Origin: Pararhizobium antarcticum
Lineage (GTDB): Bacteria > Pseudomonadota > Alphaproteobacteria > Rhizobiales > Rhizobiaceae
DNA: 64,000 nucleotides
Direction of reading: 5' to 3'
Assembly: GCF_001885585.1 (NCBI RefSeq)
Contig: NZ_LSRP01000072.1
Location: 28,859-92,858, forward strand
Numbering within the stretch: the first letter of the stretch is position 1; each line of letters opens with the position of its first letter. Positions 17,408 to 27,315 of this stretch are shown here, in pieces. The notes beneath the pieces are model-generated. The model was not told the origin of the DNA, searched no databases, and saw nothing but the letters and a program-made list of their open reading frames with translations. A program made the translations under genes and the position numbers.

Positions 17408-18445
17408 ATGAAATTCGTCTTCAACGAAGAGCAACGTTACCACGATCCGAAACACTTCCTCTCCTCGGGCGCGCCGAAACCGAACCCGGAGGTCCCCGAA
17501 CGGATCGAGCGCCTGATCGCCGGCGCTAGAACTGCTGGGCTTACGGCGGTCGCGCCCGCCGACAGCGGTCTTGCGCCGATTGCAGCAGTCCATTCGCCGG
17601 AATATCTGCAATTTCTTCAAAACATCCATGCGCGCTGGATGCGGATTGAAAACGCATCGGCCGAGGTCATTCCCAATATCCATCCCGACCGCCGCGACGT
17701 CGGCTATCCGGCATCGGCGGCAGGCCAGGCCGGTTATCACATGACCGACACGTCCTGCCCGATCTCAGCCGAGACATGGAACTCGGCCTATTGGAGCGCG
17801 CAGACCGCCGCGCACGCAGCGCAGATGCTGCTGTCGCGCGAGGAAGACGCCGTCTATGCGCTGTCTCGTCCCCCGGGCCATCATGCCTTTTCCGATCTTG
17901 CCGGCGGCTTCTGCTTTCTCAACAATTCGGCGATTGCGGCGCAGGTTCTCAGAAAGAGCCACGACCGTGTCGCCATCCTCGATGTCGACCTGCATCACGG
18001 CAACGGAACTCAAGGCATCTTCTATTCCCGGCCCGACGTGCTGACAGTGTCGATCCATGCCGATCCGATCCGGTTCTACCCGTTCTTCTGGGGCCATGCG
18101 GCCGAGCGCGGCGCGGCCGCGGGCCTTGGCTACAATCTCAACCTTCCCCTGCCCCGGCACGCCGAGGACGCGGCATTCCTCGCAGCCCTCGACAGTGCCC
18201 TCATCCGCATCCGCGCCTTTGCCCCGAGCGCACTGGTCATTGCCCTCGGACTTGATGCATTCGAAGGCGACCCCTTCGGCGGACTGTCGGTGTCCACAGG
18301 CGGATTCGCCAAAATCGGGGGAAGCTGCGCATCCCTTGGCCTGCCGACCGTGATCGTGCAGGAAGGCGGCTATCTCTGCGATGCCTTGGGCCAAAACCTG
18401 ACAGCCTTTCTGGACGGGTTTCAGGATGAAAAGTTGGCGCGCTAA
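17408..18445 (+). CDS. HDAC-fold amidohydrolase, acetylpolyamine aminohydrolase-like
   Basis: A 345-residue protein with the histone-deacetylase fold, close in size to bacterial acetylpolyamine amidohydrolases. Catalytic and zinc residues are visible: RPPGHHAF (active-site His pair), ILDVDLHHGNGTQ (zinc D and H), ALGLDAFEGDP (zinc D) and EGGYL (near the catalytic Tyr). It should remove an acetyl group from an acetylated amine in the cytoplasm. It is the last gene of the LysR-controlled operon, 52 bases after BKACE. With the polyamine-type transporter this suggests uptake and deacetylation of an N-acetyl polyamine or diamino acid (inference). Confidence 0.88.
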   Translation: MKFVFNEEQRYHDPKHFLSSGAPKPNPEVPERIERLIAGARTAGLTAVAPADSGLAPIAAVHSPEYLQFLQNIHARWMRIENASAEVIPNIHPDRRDVGYPASAAGQAGYHMTDTSCPISAETWNSAYWSAQTAAHAAQMLLSREEDAVYALSRPPGHHAFSDLAGGFCFLNNSAIAAQVLRKSHDRVAILDVDLHHGNGTQGIFYSRPDVLTVSIHADPIRFYPFFWGHAAERGAAAGLGYNLNLPLPRHAEDAAFLAALDSALIRIRAFAPSALVIALGLDAFEGDPFGGLSVSTGGFAKIGGSCASLGLPTVIVQEGGYLCDALGQNLTAFLDGFQDEKLAR

Positions 18446-18666
18446 CTGAAGACGCCACCGGGAGAGCAAATGCAGGCCGGAGTAAGGCATGGTAAAACTA
18501 ACCAGTGGGCGATCGACCTGTGGGGGTGCCCAAGAGGGCTGCGTGCAAAAATCAGCGATACCGGCATTGATGAGATTTGAACCGACCACCCTCTATTTCA
18601 ATCACGCGGGATACCGCATATTTTTTTGAACTTAAACGAGAAGCTGTATACTACTCCTGTACCTTC

Positions 18667-19380
18667 TTAAAAATATTGAGCATGGACGCGCTTGATCTCC
18701 TCGACCTTGGCAAGCGTGCCTGAAAGATGAAATCTCACCGCCTCCTGCGCACGCGCGACGTCGCAGCGCTTCATGCAATCGATAATCTCCCTATGAGCAG
18801 AAAGAATGGTCACTGCCTTCCCCGGGTCCATGAGGTTTAGCTTTCGAAGTCGGTCGATATGCCCCGAGCGCGATTGAATGAGCTGCCAGAGATCCGATAC
18901 GCCGGCAGCTTCGAACATGGACTGATGGAACTGTCGATCCAACTGACCAAAGCGTTCCATGTCCCCATCAACCTCCAAAGCTGTTTGCTGCAAGTGCACA
19001 ATACGCTCAGTGCGCACTACTGCCTCCTGTGAGGCTTTATTGGAAAGGGAGCGAACCACCTCCAATTCAAGCGACATCCGTAGGAATTGTGTCTCGCGGG
19101 CCTGCGCCAGATCGATACGCGTCACCTCTGTGCGGGATTGAGGGTAGACCACGACCAACCCCTCGTTTTCGAGCATCTGCAGCGCATCGCGCACCGGCGT
19201 CTGGCTGACCCGATAAAACGCAGCCAGATCTATACGGGACAATTGCATTCCAGGAACAAGCTCCAGAGCCACGATGCGACCGCGCAGCAAATCATAAAGC
19301 TGGTGCGACGTGGAGGTGCGCTTGATGCCTACGCCCCGGGACGAGGCTGTTACGAGAACGGAAGCGGCGTTTGGCGTCAT
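18667..19380 (-). CDS. GntR-family regulator, FCD type
   Basis: A 237-residue protein. The winged helix is near residues 25-85 (FYRVSQTPVRDALQMLENEGLV). An FCD effector domain follows, with the metal-binding pattern of acids and histidines (LDRQFHQSMF, SAHREII, RFHLSGT). FCD regulators usually repress carboxylate or sugar-acid catabolism until the ligand binds. An AAGGG site precedes the ATG. It is divergent from the TRAP/dehydratase operon and probably controls it through the palindrome at 19432-19445. Confidence 0.88.
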   Translation of the reverse strand: MTPNAASVLVTASSRGVGIKRTSTSHQLYDLLRGRIVALELVPGMQLSRIDLAAFYRVSQTPVRDALQMLENEGLVVVYPQSRTEVTRIDLAQARETQFLRMSLELEVVRSLSNKASQEAVVRTERIVHLQQTALEVDGDMERFGQLDRQFHQSMFEAAGVSDLWQLIQSRSGHIDRLRKLNLMDPGKAVTILSAHREIIDCMKRCDVARAQEAVRFHLSGTLAKVEEIKRVHAQYF

Positions 19381-19431
19381 CAGTGAATCCCTTTTTGCGA
19401 TTCACTATAGCGCAGCCATTGACAGCTTGAA

Positions 19432-19445
19432 ACTAATATATTAGT
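19432..19445. promoter_or_regulatory. Candidate GntR operator
   Basis: ACTAATATATTAGT is a perfect 14-base palindrome about 50 bases upstream of both the GntR and the TRAP dctP-type starts. A second inverted repeat, GTGAATC/GATTCAC (19383-19389 and 19399-19405), sits next to the regulator start. Confidence 0.5.
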
Positions 19446-19495
19446 GCATATGAGATGGAGATGGAGGTCTCCGACTGTTTCAAAGGGAGGACATC

Positions 19496-20521
19496 ATGAT
19501 TTTTAAACAGGCATTGCTTGCCGGTTGCGCCGCGCTCACGATTGCATCGACCGCGCAGGCCGACACCTATTCTGTCCAGTCGTCGTTCAACGCTGGCGAC
19601 TTTTCCATGCAGTATCTGACTGAGAACTGGCTCCCCAAGGTTAAGGAGGCGACAGGTGGACGTGTGGAAATCACGCTGACGCCGAATGCCTCCGTGGTCC
19701 CAGCCAAGGATACGATAGAAGCGGTGTCGGCCGGCGTGATTGATGGCGACTTCACATCGGTCAACTATTTTTCAGGTATCGAGCCGGCCTTCGCCATCAT
19801 GGCAGACCTGATCTCAGGCTACGATACCCCGGCACAGATGCTGTGCTTCTGCAAGGACGGCCAGGGGGAAGTCATGCAACAGAAGATTCTCGACAGCGTC
19901 ACGGGCGGCGAGGTCAAGCTCATTGCCTGTGGTCCGTACAGCCGGGAATCTTTGCCGGCCCGAACACCAATCCGGACATTCGAAGACCTTCAGGGCAAGA
20001 AGATCCGTGCACCGGAAGGCTTGGCATCTGCCGTTTTTGCCGCGGCCGGAGCCAGCCCGGTTTCGATCCCTTTCTCCGAAGTCTATGGCGCTCTGGAGAA
20101 GGGTATCGTCGATGCAGCCGACGCTTCCGCTTACGTCAACAATGTAGCGACTGGTCTGCATGACGTCGCGCCTTACCCGCTCTATCCCGGCATTCACTCC
20201 ATGCCGCTGATGCAGTTCACCATGACCACTCAGAAGTGGGAAGCGCTATCGGTTGAAGACCAGAAGGCGCTTCGCGACTGGTGGTATGCGGCCATGGAAG
20301 ATCTGACCATTGTCGTCGATCAGCAGGATCAGGAAAAAGCCAAGGCTGATGCTGCCGGCGGTAAGATCGAGGTTGTGAACTGGGCGCAGGAAGACCGCGA
20401 TCAGTTGCGCGAGATCGCTCGCGCGGAATGGATCAAGTTCGCTGAGAAGAGCGATCTGGCCAGGGAGGCTCTTGATGCCAATCTTGCCTACATGAAAACC
20501 ATCGGCCTTCTCAAGAACTAA
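19496..20521 (+). CDS. TRAP transporter solute-binding protein (DctP type)
   Basis: A 341-residue periplasmic protein with a Sec signal (about 1-22, ending AQA). TRAP DctP features are visible: the KKIRAPEG and VSIPFSEVYGALEKGIVDAAD stretch, where the strand and following helix bind the substrate carboxylate. A strong GGGAGG site precedes the ATG. It is the first gene of a TRAP operon with a dehydratase and an RraA-like protein, so the ligand is likely an organic or sugar acid. A hairpin follows the gene at 20528-20550. Confidence 0.9.
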   Translation: MIFKQALLAGCAALTIASTAQADTYSVQSSFNAGDFSMQYLTENWLPKVKEATGGRVEITLTPNASVVPAKDTIEAVSAGVIDGDFTSVNYFSGIEPAFAIMADLISGYDTPAQMLCFCKDGQGEVMQQKILDSVTGGEVKLIACGPYSRESLPARTPIRTFEDLQGKKIRAPEGLASAVFAAAGASPVSIPFSEVYGALEKGIVDAADASAYVNNVATGLHDVAPYPLYPGIHSMPLMQFTMTTQKWEALSVEDQKALRDWWYAAMEDLTIVVDQQDQEKAKADAAGGKIEVVNWAQEDRDQLREIARAEWIKFAEKSDLAREALDANLAYMKTIGLLKN

Positions 20522-20527
20522 ACCATT

Positions 20528-20550
20528 GCCCGGCCGTCAGGCGGCCGGGC
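20528..20550 (+). promoter_or_regulatory. Intercistronic hairpin after the dctP-type gene
   Basis: GCCCGGCCG (20528-20536) pairs perfectly with CGGCCGGGC (20542-20550) around a five-base loop, followed by CCTTT. It may end some transcripts or protect the binding-protein message. The next gene starts 30 bases later with its own strong ribosome site. Confidence 0.6.
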
Positions 20551-20579
20551 CTTTCCGAACTCCTGCGACCGGAGGGGTC

Positions 20580-21101
20580 ATGCGAGACCTTCTTTCGCGC
20601 TATGCGACGGCGATGGACCGCTTCAGCGTCTTCGTCGGGCATGGCTGCTCAATTCTTTTCTTTGCCTGCATTATCGCTTCTGCGCTCGAAGTGGTGATGC
20701 GCTACGGCTTTGACAGCCCGACCAGTTGGTCCACCGAACTGTCCATGACGCTTTGCGCCACCGCATGGGTGCTGGCTGTCGGATATGTGACGGAGCGCAA
20801 TCGGCACATTTCCATCACGATGCTCGAAATCATCGTGGGCGCAAAAGTCTGGCACATATTCCGGCTCGTGCAGCTCTCCGCTGCGGTGGTCGCGGTCGGC
20901 CTGCTCGCACTCGCAACGTCCGGGCCTGCCATGAAAGTGCTTGCAAGAACGGAATACTCCGGCACCGCGATGAATTCGCTGCAGCCAAGCTACCTCAAGG
21001 TCCTGCTGTTTGTCGGCTGCCTCTTCTACCTGTTTCAGCTTGCGGCCAACATCATTCGCTGGTTCCAGGGAACCGAGAAGGAGACGGCCGGTGGGCATTG
21101 A
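20580..21101 (+). CDS. TRAP transporter small membrane subunit (DctQ type)
   Basis: About 173 residues with four membrane segments, the DctQ plan. The conserved region near residues 40-75 reads EVVMRYGFDSPTSWSTEL and is typical of the family. GGAGGGGTC lies immediately before the ATG at 20580, and this decides the start. The gene overlaps the large subunit by 11 bases. Confidence 0.87.
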   Translation: MRDLLSRYATAMDRFSVFVGHGCSILFFACIIASALEVVMRYGFDSPTSWSTELSMTLCATAWVLAVGYVTERNRHISITMLEIIVGAKVWHIFRLVQLSAAVVAVGLLALATSGPAMKVLARTEYSGTAMNSLQPSYLKVLLFVGCLFYLFQLAANIIRWFQGTEKETAGGH

Positions 21102-22407
21102 ATATATCACACTTCTGATCGTCGGCTCGCTCCTGGCCCTGATGGCCCTCGGCATACCGCTTGGCATAACGACACTGCTGGTCTCGCTCGGGACGGCTAT
21201 CCTGTATTTTGGCGAACGCGCCGGTTTCTTCATTGTCTCGGCCAATGTCACCGAGGTGCTTCATAAATATGAACTGATTTCTGTGCCGTTCTTCGTCTTC
21301 ATGGCAAACATCCTTGAGCGGTCGGGAATCGCCCATTCCCTGTTTGAGTCCATGGCCATCATGGGCGGACGCTTCCGTGGTTCCGTCGGTGTGCAAACCT
21401 GCGTCGTCGCTGTCGTATTGGCTGCCATGTCCGGTATTATGGGCGGTGAAATCGTTATGCTGGGGCTCATTGCTCTGCCCCAGATGCTGCGGCTCGGTTA
21501 TGACAAGAAGCTCGCAATCGGCATCATCTGCGCAGCGGGCGCTCTGGCAACACTCATTCCGCCATCCGTCGTACTGATCGTCTACGGCCTCGCCGCCCAG
21601 GTTTCTATTACCGGATTGTTCGCCGCATCGATCGGCCCCGGCCTGCTGCTTGCGTCTCTCTACATCATCTACATTCTGGTGCGCGTGCGCCTGAACCCCG
21701 CACTTGCGCCGATCTATGATATTCCCGAGACCGGACTGCCTTTCGTAAAGCGGCTGCCCTTTCTCAAAGGTGTCATCCTGCCCGGCATCCTGATCGGCGC
21801 TGTGCTCGGCGTGATCTATTCAGGCGTTGCCACGGTGACGGAAGCCGCTGCCATCGGTGCGGTTGGCGCCGTCATAATCGCTCTCGCGCGCCAGGAACTT
21901 ACCTGGATCAAGATGCGCGACGCTATGCGCCAGACTGTACTGACGGTCGGGTCGATTATCTGGCTTGTGCTGGGTGCCGTTGCCCTCATCGGCATCTACA
22001 ACCGGATCGGCGGCGGGGAGTTTCTTCGTGGCATCCTGACTTCGCTCGATATCCCGCCAATCGCGGTCATTGTGGTGATGATGCTTATCGTCATGGTGCT
22101 TGGCACGTTCCTGGAATGGATCGCAATCCTCTTCATCACCGTGCCCATTTTCGCGCCGGTCGTTGTCGACCTGGGATTCGACCCGATCTGGTTCGGCGTT
22201 CTCTTCGCCATGAACATCCAGATCTATTACCTGTCGCCCCCCTTCGGCCCGGCCTGCTTCTTCCTGAAGTCGGTAGCACCCAAGGAGGTAAGTCTGCAGG
22301 ATATCTTCGCCGCGGTCCTCCCGTTCATCGCCCTGCAGTTTGTGGGACTGATGCTGGTGCTGTTCTTCCCGCAGATCGCGCTCTTCATTCCGTCACTCAT
22401 GAACTGA
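21091..22407 (+). CDS. TRAP transporter large membrane subunit (DctM type)
   Basis: About 438 residues with roughly 12 membrane segments. Conserved DctM patterns occur, such as LALMALGIPLGITTLL at the start, AAGALATLIPPSVVLIVYG, and the FLEWIAILFITVPIFAPV region. The start is a GTG at 21091 inside the end of the dctQ-type gene, with GAGACGG upstream. It is the sodium-coupled transport channel of the system. Confidence 0.88.
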   Translation: MGIEYITLLIVGSLLALMALGIPLGITTLLVSLGTAILYFGERAGFFIVSANVTEVLHKYELISVPFFVFMANILERSGIAHSLFESMAIMGGRFRGSVGVQTCVVAVVLAAMSGIMGGEIVMLGLIALPQMLRLGYDKKLAIGIICAAGALATLIPPSVVLIVYGLAAQVSITGLFAASIGPGLLLASLYIIYILVRVRLNPALAPIYDIPETGLPFVKRLPFLKGVILPGILIGAVLGVIYSGVATVTEAAAIGAVGAVIIALARQELTWIKMRDAMRQTVLTVGSIIWLVLGAVALIGIYNRIGGGEFLRGILTSLDIPPIAVIVVMMLIVMVLGTFLEWIAILFITVPIFAPVVVDLGFDPIWFGVLFAMNIQIYYLSPPFGPACFFLKSVAPKEVSLQDIFAAVLPFIALQFVGLMLVLFFPQIALFIPSLMN

Positions 22408-22416
22408 GGAGTTGCC

Positions 22417-22590
22417 ATGACCGAAGAAAACGACGTCAACCGCGACCTGATGAGGGGCGACGAAGACATAGCGCCGGGGGAATTCTCCGCCGACGAGGCC
22501 GCCGAACGGGATTTCGGCAACTGGCCTGAAATCATCGGGGTCATCGCAACGACCCTGCTGATCTGGTTCACCTTCACATTCACGGGATAA
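22417..22590 (+). CDS. 57-residue single-pass membrane protein in the TRAP operon
   Basis: A small gene filling the gap between the TRAP large subunit and the dehydratase. The ATG at 22417 has GAGGAG seven bases upstream. The product has an acidic N-terminal half (EENDVNRDLMRGDEDIAPGE) and one C-terminal hydrophobic helix (IIGVIATTLLIWFTFTFTG). It ends four bases before the dehydratase start. Tight packing and good signals support a real gene. It might be an accessory TRAP subunit, which is an inference. I know no family for it. Confidence 0.7.
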   Translation: MTEENDVNRDLMRGDEDIAPGEFSADEAAERDFGNWPEIIGVIATTLLIWFTFTFTG

Positions 22591-22594
22591 CGCC

Positions 22595-24331
<1,737 letters not shown>

Positions 24332-24355
24332 ACACCTGAAGAACCGAGGCAAACC

Positions 24356-25084
24356 ATGACAGATTACGTTCTTTCCGCAGAGACCCGTGCCAAGCTGATG
24401 AAGGTCTCTACCGCCTCCGTGGCAACGGCGCTCTACAAGCGTGGCTTGCGCAACCAGTTCATCCAGAATGTTCGGCCCGTCGCCTGGAAGGGAACCAACA
24501 TGGTCGGCCAGGCCTTCACTCTGCGCTATATTCCTGCCCGCGAGGACCGCAATCCGATAACGGTCTTCCGCAATGCCGACCATCCGCAGCGCGTCGCCAT
24601 CGAGACCTGCCCTGAAGGACAGGTGCTCGTCATGGACAGCCGCAAGGATGCACGCGCGGCATCGGCAGGTTCCATCCTCGTTACCCGGCTTGCGGTCCGG
24701 GGAGGCGCCGGCATTGTGTCGGACGGTGGCTTCCGGGACTGCGAAGGTATCGGCAAGCTCGACATGCCGGCCTATTGCCAGAACCCGTCCGCGCCGACCA
24801 ACCTGACGCTGCACGAGGCGCTCGACATCAACGTGCCGATCGCCTGCGGCGATGTCGCCGTGTTCCCGGGCGACGTGATGCTGGGAGATGCAGATGGCGT
24901 CATGGTAATACCCGCGCATCTCGCAGACGAAATCGCAGACGAATGCAAGGGTATGGAGAGTTTTGAGGAGTTTGTGCTTGACCAGGTTCTGGGTGGCGCA
25001 GCTGTCATTGGGCTTTATCCCCCCACTACCGACAAGGCTCAGGCCGACTATGCAGCGTGGTGTGAGAGAGCAGCGAAACGTTGA
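24356..25084 (+). CDS. RraA-family protein, possible class II aldolase
   Basis: A 242-residue protein of the RraA / 4-hydroxy-4-methyl-2-oxoglutarate aldolase superfamily. The core runs GQAFTLRYIPA, ASAGSILVTRLAVRGGAGIV, SDGGFRDCEG, with the GGFRD arginine used in catalysis by the aldolase members. Family members are either RNase E inhibitors or metal-dependent aldolases/decarboxylases. Position after a dehydratase favours an enzyme role, such as cleaving a 2-keto acid. It is the last gene of the operon, 25 bases after the dehydratase. Confidence 0.82.
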   Translation: MTDYVLSAETRAKLMKVSTASVATALYKRGLRNQFIQNVRPVAWKGTNMVGQAFTLRYIPAREDRNPITVFRNADHPQRVAIETCPEGQVLVMDSRKDARAASAGSILVTRLAVRGGAGIVSDGGFRDCEGIGKLDMPAYCQNPSAPTNLTLHEALDINVPIACGDVAVFPGDVMLGDADGVMVIPAHLADEIADECKGMESFEEFVLDQVLGGAAVIGLYPPTTDKAQADYAAWCERAAKR

Positions 25085-25435
25085 TGTACGGCTGTTATCT
25101 CGCTTGATCATCTGTGATGCTGAAATGAGCGGCTGCGTGAGCCGCACTGATCCACTTGAACCATCAGACGGTGGGAGATGGCTATAATGCAAGAGAAAAC
25201 AAGGTGAAAACGATACGGTCACAGAGCTTTTGCGTCCGCCACCGCTGTCGCTCCTCGCCTTGATGGGAAACAATCCCACCCCCCCCAAAAAACTCATAGC
25301 GCGCGCGCTCACGCCAACGTGTAGGCAGTCTTCACGGAAGGTACCGGTACAGCGTAAAAAATGCCATGCCTGACAATCGTCGATGCGACGCGGATGCTCG
25401 GCCGCATCGACGGGATATACTGTGCTGTACAAGGC
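25085..25435. other. Intergenic stretch without a gene
   Basis: About 350 bases between two convergent genes. It contains a small hairpin (GCGGCT at 25129-25134 with AGCCGC at 25140-25145) and a run of C near 25276. There is no U-tract and no coding frame I trust. A terminator for one or both flanking operons may lie here but is not obvious. Confidence 0.4.
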
Positions 25436-26113
25436 CTATGTCGAAAGAGAGGGTTTCCGGATTTCACGCCTGCCAAGGTTGGCGATAAGGTCGCCGAAGC
25501 GGTCGCCTTGAACCGCAACATGGCCACGCAACAGCGCGCGGGCGGCGTCCGCATCCCCCGAAACGATGGCTGCAACGATATCTCCGTGCTCCCGCAGGGA
25601 GACCTTCATCCGATTGCGAACACGCAATTGAAGACGCCGATACGGGCGGAGACGCTTGTGCAACACCATGCACTGTTCTTCCAGGAACGTGCTATGGCTC
25701 GCCGCATAGATCGCGCTGTGGAACAGTTCGTTGTCGTAGTAGTAGCGGTCCGTGTCCTCGCTTGCCTCCGCTGCCTCGCACTTCTCGTGGGCAGACAGGA
25801 GTGCAAGACGGTCTTCTTCCGTATGCCGCCGTGCGGCTAGCGCGCCTGCCATTCCCTCCAATTCAGCCATGACTTCGAACATTTCATAGATCCGGTCCGG
25901 CGCCGGATCGACAACGACGGCTCCACGGCGCGGGCGGGTTTCAATGAGGCCGATTGCGCTCAACTGCATCAGTGCTTCCCGGATCGGGGTCCGCGACACG
26001 CCGAAACGGGTCGCCAGTTGCAACTCGTCCAGCCGCTCCCCCGGTGCGAACTCACCCGTGACGATGCCGTTTTCGATCTCGTCGCGTAGTTTGTGAAAGG
26101 TATTCGCGCTCAT
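25436..26113 (-). CDS. matR: GntR-family regulator of malonate utilisation
   Basis: About 225 residues: winged helix near 10-75 (ELQLATRFGVSRTPIREALMQLSAIGLIETRPRRG) and an FCD effector domain (NELFHSAIYAASH). The ATG at 26113 is preceded by GGGGTTGGA. It is divergent from matPQMAB. Rhizobial MatR represses malonate genes until malonate binds, and the operator half-site I recall for it (TCTTGTA) occurs exactly at 26153. The name rests on that context. Confidence 0.85.
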   Translation of the reverse strand: MSANTFHKLRDEIENGIVTGEFAPGERLDELQLATRFGVSRTPIREALMQLSAIGLIETRPRRGAVVVDPAPDRIYEMFEVMAELEGMAGALAARRHTEEDRLALLSAHEKCEAAEASEDTDRYYYDNELFHSAIYAASHSTFLEEQCMVLHKRLRPYRRLQLRVRNRMKVSLREHGDIVAAIVSGDADAARALLRGHVAVQGDRFGDLIANLGRREIRKPSLST

Positions 26114-26152
26114 TCCAACCCCATTTCGCCACTGATTATGCAATCAAGACAT

Positions 26153-26166
26153 TCTTGTATACATAA
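26153..26166. promoter_or_regulatory. Probable MatR operator
   Basis: TCTTGTA/TACATAA forms an imperfect palindrome centred on TGTATACA. The left half is identical to the MatR half-site TCTTGTA that I recall from Rhizobium leguminosarum bv. trifolii. It lies 40 bases from the matR start and 77 from the matP start. Confidence 0.65.
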
Positions 26167-26242
26167 TAGTTGACTTAGTGCGCAACATTGCTGCATCTTT
26201 ATACCAAGCCGACGGGAGGGTCGGAATACCAAGGAGGAAAAA

Positions 26243-27247
26243 ATGATACGTTTCGCACACATGGTTAAGCTGGCTGCCTTTGCAGCCTTGGGCGGACTCA
26301 TTGCCTCGACGGCAGGCGCCCAGACGGTGTTGAAGGCTTCGCACCAGTTCCCCGGCGGCAAGGGCGACATTCGCGACGAGATGGTCCAGATGATTGCCCG
26401 CGATGTCGCGGCCGCCAATGTCGACCTGGAAATCCAGGTTTTCCCAGGCTCATCACTCTACAAGCCGAACGACCAGTGGAACGCGGTGACGCGTGGTCTT
26501 CTCGACATGACATCCTTTCCGCTCGATTATGCGTCCGGCCGCCACCCGATTTTCTCGGCGACGTTGATGCCGGGTCTGGTCGGCAGTTTCGACCGCGCCA
26601 CGCGCCTCAACGACTCCGAATTCATGATGGAGATCAAGAAGGTGATCGACGATGCCGGGGCAATCGTGATCTCAGACGCTTGGCTTTCGGGCGCATTTGC
26701 GTCGAAAAAAAGCTGCATCACATCTCCGGATACGATCAAGGGGCAGGTCATCCGCGCAGCCGGTCCGGCCTTCGAGGAAATGCTGGTCGCGGCCGGTGCC
26801 TCGATCTCCTCAATGCCATCGTCGGAAATCTACACCGGCATGCAGACAGGCGTCCTCGACGCAGCCAATACGTCTTCGGCAAGCTTTGTCTCCTACCGTC
26901 TGTTCGAGCATGCCAAATGCCTGACGGCTCCGGGAGAAAACGCACTCTGGTTCATGTATGAGCCGGTTCTTTTTTCCAAGAAAGTTTTCGATGGCCTGAC
27001 GCCAGAACAGCAGAAAGCGATCATGGCGGCTGGCGAAAAGGCCGAAGCCTATTTCAACGAGGAGGTCCGCAAGGGCGACCAGTTGATGGTCGATGCCTAC
27101 AAAAAGGCGGGTGTCGAGGTGGTGGAGATGTCAAAGGCGGATTATGATGCCTGGCTCGCAGTGGCCAAGGACTCGTCCTACAAGAACTTCGCCGCGAATG
27201 TGCCCGACGGCGACAAATTGATCGAGAAAGCCCTGGCCGTGGAATAG
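26243..27247 (+). CDS. matP: TRAP solute-binding protein for malonate
   Basis: A 334-residue DctP-type periplasmic protein with a Sec signal (about 1-23, ending AGA). The ligand region IRAAGPAFEEMLVAAGASISSMPSSEIYTGMQTGVLDAAN is typical, with R near residue 172 expected to bind a carboxylate. AAGGAGG precedes the ATG. The malonate assignment rests on the downstream malonyl-CoA synthase and decarboxylase and on the similar MatPQMAB system of Sinorhizobium meliloti. A hairpin follows the gene at 27252-27289. Confidence 0.87.
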   Translation: MIRFAHMVKLAAFAALGGLIASTAGAQTVLKASHQFPGGKGDIRDEMVQMIARDVAAANVDLEIQVFPGSSLYKPNDQWNAVTRGLLDMTSFPLDYASGRHPIFSATLMPGLVGSFDRATRLNDSEFMMEIKKVIDDAGAIVISDAWLSGAFASKKSCITSPDTIKGQVIRAAGPAFEEMLVAAGASISSMPSSEIYTGMQTGVLDAANTSSASFVSYRLFEHAKCLTAPGENALWFMYEPVLFSKKVFDGLTPEQQKAIMAAGEKAEAYFNEEVRKGDQLMVDAYKKAGVEVVEMSKADYDAWLAVAKDSSYKNFAANVPDGDKLIEKALAVE

Positions 27248-27251
27248 GCTT

Positions 27252-27289
27252 GAAGTGACGACAGCGCACCTTTGTGCGCCGTTCACTTC
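27252..27289 (+). promoter_or_regulatory. Intercistronic hairpin after matP
   Basis: GAAGTGA (27252-27258) pairs with TCACTTC (27283-27289), and inside it GCGCAC (27264-27269) pairs with GTGCGC (27274-27279) with a four-base loop. It starts five bases after the matP stop. It resembles the hairpins that follow the two other binding-protein genes. Confidence 0.6.
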
Positions 27290-27315
27290 TTCTCTCCCAA
27301 CCAAGGATGTCCGAA

